DNA of 31,778 nucleotides from JAGGAG01 sp031402225 (lineage in GTDB: Bacteria > Gemmatimonadota > Gemmatimonadetes > Gemmatimonadales > GWC2-71-9), in contig JANNSD010000186.1 in the NCBI GenBank assembly GCA_031402225.1, positions 1 through 31,778 on the forward strand, written 5' to 3'. The number at the start of each line of letters is the position of its first letter. Position 1 is the first letter of the stretch. Below are positions 8,096 through 14,641 of the stretch, in pieces. The notes under the pieces are model-generated. The model worked only from the letters and a program-made list of their open reading frames with translations. It searched no databases and was not told where the DNA came from. Position numbers and translations under genes: made by a program.

Positions 8096-9763
8096 ATGCC
8101 CTCCGTCCCTCCCCTCCGCGGCCCGTTCCGCACCGACCTCCGCGCCCGCGCCGCCTACAGCGAAGGCGCGGGGGTGTATCGGGTGGTGCCGGCCGCCGTG
8201 GCGCTCCCCGCCGATGAGGCGGACCTGATCGGACTGCTGCAGTGGGCCGCTGCCCCCAAGGGTCAGCAGTCGACAGTCGGCAGTCGGCAGGGAGCCGGCA
8301 GTCATCAGACGCTCGTGCTCCGTGGAGCCGGCAGTGCCATGGGGGGCGGGAATGTGGGAGACGGCATCGTGGTGGACCTGACGGCGATGGCCGAGCGGAC
8401 ACTGACCGTTGCGGCCGGCGCCCGCACCGTCATCACCTCGGCAGGGGTGACGCTGGGCGAGATCGAGCAGGCTGCCGCGCCACACGGACTCCGACTCCCC
8501 CCCGACCCGTCGAGCGCGGGATGGGCCACCGTCGGCGGGGTCTTCTCCACCAATGCCGCGGGGCCACGGACCCTGCGCTACGGCAGCGTGCGACGCTGGG
8601 CGGTCGGGGCGACGGTCATCACCCCCGCAGGAGATCGCCTGGTGCTGCGCCGCGGTGAGGCGCCGAGCGGCGCGATCGCGGCACACCAGTTCGAGTCGGA
8701 GGTGGCGCCGGCGATCCGGGCGCAGGCACCGCTGATCCGGGCGCGATTTCCCAGAACACGAAAGAACTCCTCGGGCTACGCCCTCGACGCCTGGCTCGAC
8801 TCGGGCGACCTGCTCGACCTCTTCATCGGCGCCGAGGGGACGCTCGGCGTGGTCACTGAAGTCACCTGGAAACTCGACCCGATCCCGGCGTTCCGGTCGT
8901 CGCTGCAGGTGGAAATCGCTTCCCTCGATCGCATCGCCGAGACGATACTCGCCCTGACGGCCACCGGTCCGTCCGTCTGCGAGCTGCTGGACCGGAGCTT
9001 CCTCGACGTGGTGCGGAGCGGGACGACGGGGCCGGAGATGGTCGTGCCCGACGCCGAGGCCGTGCTGCTGATCGAGTACGAGGAAGACTCGGCGGTTGCG
9101 CTGGAGGCGGCGGTCGCCCGGTGTGAGACCGCGGCTGAGTCGGCGGGGGCCCGCGCGGTGCGGCCGCGCACGACCGCGGACGAGGCTGCGATCTGGACGC
9201 TGCGCCATGCGGCGAGCCCGATCCTCGCCCGGCTGCCGCTCACGCAGCGGTCGATGCAGGTGGTCGAGGACGGCTGCGTCCCGGTGAAATGTCTTGCTGA
9301 ATACCTGCAGCTCCTGCGAGATGCGGCGGCGCGGCGTGGGCTGCCGATCGTCCTCTTCGGCCATGCCGGCGACGGTCACGTCCATGCGAACCTGCTCCCC
9401 GACACCACGCGCCCCGGCTGGACCGATGCCGTGGCCTCGCTGCTCGAGGAAGTCAGCGCCGGTGTCATCGCGCTCGGCGGCACGCCAGCGGGAGAGCACG
9501 GGGACGGACGGCTCCGCGCCGGCCTCATGGAGCGGCTCTATGGCCGGGAGATCGTGGACCTCTTCCGGCTGGTGAAGAACCGCTTCGACCCACTGGGCAT
9601 CCTGAATCCGGGCGTTATCCTTCCCGCCGTTCCGGAGGCATCGCCACTCTCGCACCTCAAGTTGGGAGCAGGGGCGGCGCCGATCCCCGACGACATCGCT
9701 GCTGGTCTCAGGCGGATCGAGCGCGAGGGAGGGTACGCCACCCCCCGCCTTGACCTGGCCTGA
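8096..9763 (+). CDS. FAD-linked oxidase, GlcD/D-lactate dehydrogenase type
   Basis: 555 residues. The N-terminal PCMH-type FAD-binding domain (about 30-210) carries RGAGSAMGGGNVG and PPDPSSAGWATVGGVFSTNAAG. The C-terminal FAD-oxidase domain contains GHAGDGHVHAN and GEHGDGR, the His-rich signatures near the flavin and the metal-binding site of glycolate oxidase and D-lactate dehydrogenase subunits. The reaction is probably oxidation of a 2-hydroxy acid with electrons passed to the respiratory chain; the substrate is unknown. Oddity: residues of about 56-75, just before RGAG, are Gln/Ser/Gly-rich and are encoded by a heptanucleotide repeat array, an insertion in the usual loop before the flavin-binding motif. 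Confidence 0.93.
   Translation: MPSVPPLRGPFRTDLRARAAYSEGAGVYRVVPAAVALPADEADLIGLLQWAAAPKGQQSTVGSRQGAGSHQTLVLRGAGSAMGGGNVGDGIVVDLTAMAERTLTVAAGARTVITSAGVTLGEIEQAAAPHGLRLPPDPSSAGWATVGGVFSTNAAGPRTLRYGSVRRWAVGATVITPAGDRLVLRRGEAPSGAIAAHQFESEVAPAIRAQAPLIRARFPRTRKNSSGYALDAWLDSGDLLDLFIGAEGTLGVVTEVTWKLDPIPAFRSSLQVEIASLDRIAETILALTATGPSVCELLDRSFLDVVRSGTTGPEMVVPDAEAVLLIEYEEDSAVALEAAVARCETAAESAGARAVRPRTTADEAAIWTLRHAASPILARLPLTQRSMQVVEDGCVPVKCLAEYLQLLRDAAARRGLPIVLFGHAGDGHVHANLLPDTTRPGWTDAVASLLEEVSAGVIALGGTPAGEHGDGRLRAGLMERLYGREIVDLFRLVKNRFDPLGILNPGVILPAVPEASPLSHLKLGAGAAPIPDDIAAGLRRIEREGGYATPRLDLA
8264..8302 (+). repeat. Intragenic heptanucleotide repeat array
   Basis: Consecutive 7-base units CAGTCGA (8267), CAGTCGG (8274) and CAGTCGG (8281), with partial units CAG and CGGCAGT on the flanks. 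Seven is not a multiple of three, so successive units are read in different frames and encode the low-complexity stretch QQSTVGSRQ. Rotating the reverse complement of the unit gives CGACTGC, closely related to the arrays at 9771 and 14607. Confidence 0.8.
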
Positions 9764-9770
9764 TCGGCTG

Positions 9771-9810
9771 ACGACTCGCTCACGACTCACGACTCACGAC
9801 TCACGACTGA
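9771..9810 (+). repeat. Heptanucleotide array (CACGACT) upstream of thyX
   Basis: Four perfect tandem copies of CACGACT occupy 9781-9808, with a further ACGACTC at 9771. The array fills almost the entire 54-base gap between the oxidase stop and the thyX start, including the place where a Shine-Dalgarno would be. Confidence 0.9.
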
Positions 9811-9817
9811 CTCTCCC

Positions 9818-10570
9818 ATGAACATTCTCCGCGACGCCTCGGTCACCCTCCTGGCGCGGCCCCAGTTCGTGGAGCCGGCGCACCTCCCCATTGCCTGGCA
9901 GGGCGCGTCCACCGACGGCGAGCGGCTGGCGGAGTTCGCTGGACGGCTCTGCTACATGAGCCAGCACAATCCCGCCGGCCGGAGCACCGCCGAGTACCTG
10001 GAAAACATCCTCAAGCAGGGGCATGGGTCGGTGTTCGAGCACTCGACCTATGTGCTGCTCCTCGAGGGGATCTCCCGCTCCTGCACCCATGAGCTCGTCC
10101 GGCACCGGGCGGGCTTCGGCTACTCCCAGCTCTCCCAGCGGTACGTGGACGAGTCGGAGGCGAACTTTGTCATGCCCCCCGCAATCCAGGGCGACGCCGC
10201 CCTCGAGGGAGAATGGCAGCGGGCGATGGCGTCGGCCCAGGCCTCCTATGTGGCGACGGTGGAGCTGCTCATGGGGAAGTACAGCTGGGTGGAGAGCGGG
10301 GTGCACCGGAGGAAGATGGCGCGCGAGGCGGCCCGGAGCGTCCTGCCCAATGGGACGGAGACCAAGATCGTCGTCAGCGCCAATGTCCGCGCCTGGCGCA
10401 CCATGCTGGAGCTCCGGCTGGGAGAGGGAGCGGAGCTGGAGATCCGGCGTCTCGCGGTGATGATCCTCCGGGTCCTGAAGGTCGAGGCACCGGCGCTGTT
10501 CGGCGATTTCGAGATCTACCAAGCGGCCGACGGGACGGAGTGCGGGCGGGTTGGATACCACAAAGTGTGA
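9818..10570 (+). CDS. thyX: Flavin-dependent thymidylate synthase ThyX
   Basis: 250 residues. The ThyX signature RHRAGFGYSQLSQRY starts at Arg95 (family pattern RHRxxSxxxxSxRY, here with Gly-Tyr before the first Ser), preceded by QGHGSVFEHSTYV, the conserved His/Glu region that contacts FAD. The Arg/Glu-rich C-terminal half (RAWRTMLELR) is also typical. The enzyme methylates dUMP to dTMP using methylene-tetrahydrofolate and NADPH through FAD, without producing dihydrofolate. No ThyA or DHFR gene is in the window. The start is the only ATG before the conserved N-terminus; the heptamer array upstream leaves no Shine-Dalgarno, so translation may be coupled or leaderless. Confidence 0.97.
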   Translation: MNILRDASVTLLARPQFVEPAHLPIAWQGASTDGERLAEFAGRLCYMSQHNPAGRSTAEYLENILKQGHGSVFEHSTYVLLLEGISRSCTHELVRHRAGFGYSQLSQRYVDESEANFVMPPAIQGDAALEGEWQRAMASAQASYVATVELLMGKYSWVESGVHRRKMAREAARSVLPNGTETKIVVSANVRAWRTMLELRLGEGAELEIRRLAVMILRVLKVEAPALFGDFEIYQAADGTECGRVGYHKV

Positions 10571-10602
10571 GAAAATCCCGAAAAAACTATTGTGTATTCC
10601 TT

Positions 10603-10632
10603 TTGCATTCCTTACCTTAGATTCGCGCGCGA
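10603..10632 (+). promoter_or_regulatory. Possible promoter of the ATP-grasp/KamA operon
   Basis: The 128-base gap after thyX is strikingly AT-rich for this window. It contains TTGTGT, a 17-base spacer and TACCTT, a weak match to a sigma-70 promoter. Transcripts starting just downstream would include the terminator hairpin at 10661. The assignment rests on a modest consensus match only. Confidence 0.3.
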
Positions 10633-10660
10633 GAAAAAATCGCAGCTTTCGAGTTCTGCT

Positions 10661-10685
10661 CGTCCGGCATCGGACGTCTTTTTTT
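10661..10685 (+). terminator. Intrinsic terminator/attenuator in the leader of the ATP-grasp operon
   Basis: CGTCCG (10661-10666) and CGGACG (10671-10676) form a perfect 6-bp stem with a GCAT loop, immediately followed by a run of seven T after TC. The T-run ends only 13 bases before the TTG start at 10699, and a GAGGG ribosome-binding site fills that gap. No promoter can fit between it and the gene, so transcription of the operon must pass through it. It may end thyX transcripts, act as an attenuator, or both. Confidence 0.75.
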
Positions 10686-10698
10686 GTAGAGGGCCCGT

Positions 10699-11829
10699 TT
10701 GGCAGTTCGGATCGGACTCGCCTTCAATCTCAAGCCAGAGGCACCGGCACCAGTCGCCGGGGCGGATTCGCCCTCCCCCGTAATCCCCAATCCCAACAGT
10801 GACGTCACGGCGCTCCCTTCGGCGCAGCGAGTGCTGCGCGACGACCTGGAGCAGCCCGATCTCTACGCCGAGTGGGACGAGCAGGGCACCATCGACGCGG
10901 TGGCCGCTGCGCTCTCCACCATAGGAGAAGTGGTCCTCCTCGAGGCGAACGAGACCTTCCCTGAGCGGCTCCGCGCCGCCCGTCCCGACTTCGTGTTCAA
11001 CACCGCCGAGGGGCTCTACGGCCCGAACCGGGAGGGACATGTCCCGGCCATCTGCGAGTTCTACGGCATCCCGTATCACGCCTCCGACCCGCTCTCCCTG
11101 TCGCTCTGCCTGCATAAGGGCCGGACGAAGGAGATGCTGCTCCAGCACGGCGTGCCCACGGCGCCCTTCACCATCGCGCGCACCCGGGACGACGCCCGGA
11201 ACGTGACGCTGCCCTTCCCCCTCTTCGCGAAGCCGTGCTTCGAGGGATCGGGCAAGGGCGTCACGGTCCAGAGCCTCTGCCAGAACCGGGCGGAGCTGGT
11301 GGCGCGAGTGGACGCGCTCCTCGACACGTACAAGCAGCCGGTGCTCATCGAGACCTGGCTTCCGGGGCTCGAGTTCACCGTGGCCGTCCTCGGGAACGGT
11401 GAGGAGGCACGCTGCTTGCCAATCGTGGGCATGAACTTCGATGTGCTGCCCGCGGGCGCACCGCCGATCTACGGCTACGAAGCGAAATGGCTCTGGGATA
11501 CGATCGCGAACCCGCTCCAGTTGTTCGAGTGCCCGGCACGGGTGCCGGAGGCTCTGACCCGGGACATCGAAACGGCGGCACTTGCCGCCTACCGGGCGCT
11601 CGAGTGCCGCGACTGGTGCCGCATCGACGTCCGGTGCGACGGCGTGGGACGCCCGATGGTGGTGGAGCTCAACCCGCTCCCCGGCATCCTCCCCGACCCG
11701 ATGGACAACTCCTGCTTCCCCAAGGCAGCACGGGCGGCGGGCATGACGTACGACGACCTGATCCGCACCGTGGCCGACATCGCCTGGCGGCGGATCAGCG
11801 GCGGGACCCTGCTGGCCGAGGTGAGCTGA
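10699..11829 (+). CDS. D-Ala-D-Ala-ligase-like ATP-grasp enzyme A
   Basis: 376 residues from a TTG start with GAGGG five bases upstream. The N-terminal domain begins with the strand VRIGLAFNLK and contains DFVFNTAEGLYG, the equivalent of the Ddl pre-ATP-grasp domain. The ATP-grasp domain has Lys178 in KPCFEGSGKGV, a glycine-rich lid, ETWLPGLEFTVAVLG, and Glu323/Asn325 in VELNPLPGI, which bind Mg-ATP. The usual Ddl N-terminal EHxVS substrate motif is absent; a Pro-rich segment stands there instead. The family ligates a carboxylate to an amine through an acyl phosphate. The different N-terminus and the KamA/GNAT neighbourhood argue against simple peptidoglycan Ddl. The stop abuts the next ATG. 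Confidence 0.92.
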   Translation: MAVRIGLAFNLKPEAPAPVAGADSPSPVIPNPNSDVTALPSAQRVLRDDLEQPDLYAEWDEQGTIDAVAAALSTIGEVVLLEANETFPERLRAARPDFVFNTAEGLYGPNREGHVPAICEFYGIPYHASDPLSLSLCLHKGRTKEMLLQHGVPTAPFTIARTRDDARNVTLPFPLFAKPCFEGSGKGVTVQSLCQNRAELVARVDALLDTYKQPVLIETWLPGLEFTVAVLGNGEEARCLPIVGMNFDVLPAGAPPIYGYEAKWLWDTIANPLQLFECPARVPEALTRDIETAALAAYRALECRDWCRIDVRCDGVGRPMVVELNPLPGILPDPMDNSCFPKAARAAGMTYDDLIRTVADIAWRRISGGTLLAEVS

Positions 11830-12843
11830 ATGCGCGCAGTGATCCTGTACGATGGCGGGAGCGACGAGTGGTCGGCCCAGGACGTGGCCGCGGTCATGGC
11901 GAATGTGAGGGAGGTGCGGACTTCCCTTCGGCGCGCGGGTCATGAGCCGGTACTCGTGCCCGTCCACCTGGGTGACTTCCGCTGGCTGACGCGGGCCCGG
12001 AAGGCCGACCTGGTGTTCAACCTCTGCGAGGGCATCAACGGCAAGGCGCGCTACGAGGACTTCGTGGTGGGTGCGCTGGAGCTGACCGGGGTCCCGTTTA
12101 CCGGTTGCCGCCACTGGCCGATCGCCGTGTGCCACCGGAAGTACGTGGCGAACACGCTGCTCGCCGCAGGCGGGCTGCCGGTACCCTCGTTCACGCTGGC
12201 GCAGGGCAACAAGATCCCCGCCGACTTTCCGCTGCCGGCCATCGTGAAGCCGAACGCCGAGGACGCGAGCGTCGGGATCGACCGGGACGCCGTGTGCACC
12301 TCGCGCCGGGCGCTCCGGAAGCGGGTGGCCACCATGCTGGAGCACTTCGACGAGGTGCTGGTCCAGGCGTACATCGGCGGCCGGGAGTTCAATGTCGGGT
12401 TCATCGGCGACCGGATGCTCCCGATCTCGGAGATCAAGTTCGACCAGATGCCTCAGGGCAGCTGGCCGATCGTGACGTACGCCGCCAAGTGGCATGCGGG
12501 GAGCGCCGAGGACATGGGCACGCAGCCGGTCTGCCCGGCGCAGGCGCCCTCCGACCTGCTCCGCCGCATCGGTGCGGTGGCACGGCAGGCCTGGATGACG
12601 ATGGCGCATGGCGAGGGCTACGGCCGGGTGGACCTGCGGGTGGATGAGCAGGGACAGCCCTGGGTGCTCGAGGTAAACCCCTGCCCCGACCTCTCCAGCG
12701 ATGCCGGCCTGGCACGGATGGGTCGCGCCGCAGGATGGAACTACGACGAACTGGTGCTGCAGGTGGTGGAGGAGACGCTCAACCGGTCCCGCCGCGCCTC
12801 GGCAGCAGCGGCAGCCCAGATACCGAGCAGCATCCCGGCGTGA
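11830..12843 (+). CDS. D-Ala-D-Ala-ligase-like ATP-grasp enzyme B
   Basis: 337 residues, starting directly after the stop of enzyme A. DLVFNLCEGINGKARYEDF, GVPFTGCRHW and AVCHRKYVANTLL form the pre-ATP-grasp part. Lys140 lies in IVKPNAEDASVGI, then QAYIGGREFNVGFIG, and Glu281/Asn283 lie in LEVNPCPDLSSDAG. It is clearly paralogous to enzyme A but diverged, so the two probably use different substrates or act in sequence. The C-terminus ends in an Ala/Ser-rich tail. Its last bases overlap the GTG of the acetyltransferase. Family knowledge gives the chemistry (ATP-dependent amide bond formation); the substrates are unknown. Confidence 0.92.
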   Translation: MRAVILYDGGSDEWSAQDVAAVMANVREVRTSLRRAGHEPVLVPVHLGDFRWLTRARKADLVFNLCEGINGKARYEDFVVGALELTGVPFTGCRHWPIAVCHRKYVANTLLAAGGLPVPSFTLAQGNKIPADFPLPAIVKPNAEDASVGIDRDAVCTSRRALRKRVATMLEHFDEVLVQAYIGGREFNVGFIGDRMLPISEIKFDQMPQGSWPIVTYAAKWHAGSAEDMGTQPVCPAQAPSDLLRRIGAVARQAWMTMAHGEGYGRVDLRVDEQGQPWVLEVNPCPDLSSDAGLARMGRAAGWNYDELVLQVVEETLNRSRRASAAAAAQIPSSIPA

Positions 12844-13337
12844 CCGTCGCCGCCGTGGTGCTCCTGCGTCCCCTCGCGACTGTGGACCGGTCGGCGGTCG
12901 AAACCATGACGCGGAACACCGGGTTCTTTCACGAAGACGAAGTGGGCATCGCCGTCGAAGTGTGCGACGCTGCGGTGGCCGGCACATCCGACTACGAGGC
13001 GCTCGGTGCCGAGGTGAACGGCACCCTCGCCGGCTGGATCAGCTGGGGACCGACGCCCTGCACGCTCGGGACCTGGGATTGCTACTGGATCGTCGTTGAT
13101 CCCGCCCATCAGGGCGAGGGGATCGGCTCCACCTTGCTCGGCGAAATGGAGCAGCGGCTCGCGGGCCGCGCGCGACTGATCGTCGCCGAGACGGCGGGAC
13201 GCGATGAGTACGGGCCGACGCGAGCGTTCTATGAGCGCCGTGGCTATCACGCCCAGTCACGCATTCCCGATTTCTACGCCCCAGGCGACGATCAGGTCGT
13301 CTACGTGAAGTATCTGAGCGCCGCGGTTCGGCCTTAA
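12840..13337 (+). CDS. GNAT-family N-acetyltransferase
   Basis: 165 residues from a GTG at 12840 that overlaps the preceding stop (GTGA). An upstream in-frame ATG at 12735 lies inside enzyme B and is shadow. The acetyl-CoA pyrophosphate loop is Q91-G-E-G-I-G, preceded by the strand YWIVVDPAHQ. TRAFYERRGY and the conserved end DFYAPGDDQVVYVKYL follow. GNATs of this type acetylate an amine on a small molecule or peptide. Encoded between two peptide-type ligases and an aminomutase, it could cap the amino group of the pathway product, as AblB does for beta-lysine in methanogens (analogy, not homology beyond the fold). Confidence 0.9.
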   Translation: MTVAAVVLLRPLATVDRSAVETMTRNTGFFHEDEVGIAVEVCDAAVAGTSDYEALGAEVNGTLAGWISWGPTPCTLGTWDCYWIVVDPAHQGEGIGSTLLGEMEQRLAGRARLIVAETAGRDEYGPTRAFYERRGYHAQSRIPDFYAPGDDQVVYVKYLSAAVRP

Positions 13338-13354
13338 GGAGGACGGGTACCGGC

Positions 13355-14527
13355 ATGGAGACCTGGCAGGAGGTCCTGCGAAGAAACTCGATCGCTTCTC
13401 TCGAAGCGCTCGCCATCAAGTTCGGCCCGGAGAACTTCCCCGAGCTGGACCGGCTGCGCATCGCGGCGGAGAACTTCGAGTTCCGCATCTCACCCGCAAT
13501 GGTGGACCTCATCAAGGAGCCGAACGACCCGATCTGGCGCCAGTACGTGCCGACGGTCGACGAGCTCGAGGTGGTCGATGGCATCGTCGACTCGCTCAAT
13601 GAGGACGAAGACAGCCCGGTGCCGAATATTACGCACCGCTATCCCGACCGGGCGCTGTTCCTGGTCTCCCCGGTGTGCGCCTCCTACTGCCGCTTCTGCA
13701 CCCGGCGGCGGAAGGTGGGCGATCCCGAGAAGATCCCGATGTCCCAGTTCGAGTCGGCGTTCCAGTACCTCGAGGAACACACCGAGATCCGGGACGTGAT
13801 CATGTCGGGCGGCGATCCGCTGCTCCTCAACGACCGCCGCCTCGACATGATCCTGGCCCGGCTCCGGTCGATCAAGCACATCGAGATCATCCGGATCGGC
13901 AGCCGGGTGCCATGTCACCTCCCGGAGCGGATCACCCCGGAGCTGTGCGACACGATCAAGAAATACCATCCGGTGTGGATCAACACGCACTTCAACCACC
14001 CCGATGAGCTCACGCCGGCAGCGGTGAACGCGCTCGGCATGCTGGCCGATGCGGGCATACCGCTCGGCTGCCAGACGGTGCTCCTCAAGGGGGTCAATGA
14101 CAGCCCCGAGGTCATGAAGTCCCTCATGCACCGGCTGATGCTGGCCCGAGTGCGACCGTACTACATCTACATGGCCGACCAGGTGGCGGGCGCCGAGCAC
14201 TTCCGGACAACGGTGCAGACGGGGCTCGAGATCATGCACGCGCTGCGTGGGTGGACCAGCGGCCTGGCCAACCCGTACTTCGTCATCGATGCCCCGGGCG
14301 GCGGCGGCAAGATTCCGCTCCTGCCGGAATACGTCGAGAGCATGAACGAGGACGAGGTGATCCTGCGGAACTTCCGGGGCGAGCGGTTCGTCTACCGTCA
14401 GGCGCGGGAGGAGATCGGGGTCGGGGCCGGGTCATCTGACCCAGAGTACCTGTTCCAGCCGACGCTGCAGCTGAAGAAGTCGCCGAGGAAGCGGGCGACC
14501 GCGCCGAGGAAGCGGAAGACGGCGTAG
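13355..14527 (+). CDS. kamA: KamA-family radical SAM aminomutase (lysine 2,3-aminomutase type)
   Basis: 390 residues with AAGGAGG 12 bases before the ATG, overlapping the acetyltransferase stop. Cys108, Cys112 and Cys115 (CASYCRFC) bind the [4Fe-4S]-SAM cluster. Lys319 in PGGGGKIPLLP is the PLP Schiff-base lysine. Asp275 (YMADQ) and Asp312 (VIDAPGGGGK) match the two aspartates that bind the lysine side chain in the clostridial enzyme (293 and 330), with the same spacing of 37 to each other and 7 to the lysine. In glutamate 2,3-aminomutase these are Lys and Asn. The likely reaction is alpha-lysine to beta-lysine. Oddity: a Lys/Arg/Pro-rich tail (last 18 residues). EpmB-type EF-P modification is an alternative, but no EpmA or EF-P gene is nearby. 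Confidence 0.93.
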   Translation: METWQEVLRRNSIASLEALAIKFGPENFPELDRLRIAAENFEFRISPAMVDLIKEPNDPIWRQYVPTVDELEVVDGIVDSLNEDEDSPVPNITHRYPDRALFLVSPVCASYCRFCTRRRKVGDPEKIPMSQFESAFQYLEEHTEIRDVIMSGGDPLLLNDRRLDMILARLRSIKHIEIIRIGSRVPCHLPERITPELCDTIKKYHPVWINTHFNHPDELTPAAVNALGMLADAGIPLGCQTVLLKGVNDSPEVMKSLMHRLMLARVRPYYIYMADQVAGAEHFRTTVQTGLEIMHALRGWTSGLANPYFVIDAPGGGGKIPLLPEYVESMNEDEVILRNFRGERFVYRQAREEIGVGAGSSDPEYLFQPTLQLKKSPRKRATAPRKRKTA

Positions 14528-14530
14528 GGA

Positions 14531-14558
14531 GGCGGTAGGCGTTGGGCGTTAGACGGGT
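14531..14558 (-). repeat. Left heptamer array flanking the convergent terminator
   Basis: Units GGCGGTA, GGCGTTG, GGCGTTA and GACGGGT follow each other at 7-base spacing. Read on the minus strand these are the same TAACGCC/CAACGCC type as the array at 14607, in opposite orientation. The 14 bases at 14535-14548 are an exact reverse complement of 14630-14643. Confidence 0.75.
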
Positions 14559-14564
14559 AGAGAA

Positions 14565-14605
14565 AAGCGGATCAGGGCTTCACGCCTTGATCCGCTTCGT
14601 CTTTC
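14565..14605. terminator. Bidirectional intrinsic terminator between kamA and the convergent lipoprotein gene
   Basis: A 14-bp stem (14565-14578 with 14584-14597) that is perfect except for one G-T pair encloses a TTCAC loop. An A-run (14563-14566) lies on the left and a CTTTCT stretch on the right, so it can work for both converging genes. The heptamer arrays on both sides can extend it into a much larger cruciform or hairpin. Confidence 0.8.
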
Positions 14606-14606
14606 T

Positions 14607-14641
14607 ACCGCCTCACGCCTCACGCCTCACGCCCAACGCCT
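14607..14641 (+). repeat. Right heptamer array (CACGCCT) flanking the convergent terminator
   Basis: Five tandem 7-base units: ACCGCCT, CACGCCT, CACGCCT, CACGCCC, AACGCCT. The last unit overlaps the stop codon of the minus-strand lipoprotein gene. The unit differs from CACGACT upstream of thyX by one base. Confidence 0.88.

Noticed and set aside
8066..9790. Upstream extension of the DUF116 frame to 839 codons
   Set aside because: The extension is antisense to the FAD oxidase, has shadow composition, and the DUF116 protein is complete from 8065.
10571..10698. Lysine riboswitch in the leader of the aminomutase operon
   Set aside because: The leader is about 100 bases, shorter than the L-box aptamer, and its conserved core was not seen; only a generic attenuator is supported.
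10612..12987. 791-codon open frame on the minus strand
   Set aside because: It is antisense to the two ATP-grasp genes, His/Arg/Pro/Gly-rich and without any family motif; a codon-bias shadow in GC-rich DNA.
14607..14641. CRISPR-like array
   Set aside because: Units are 7 bases with no spacers; they are simple tandem heptamers.
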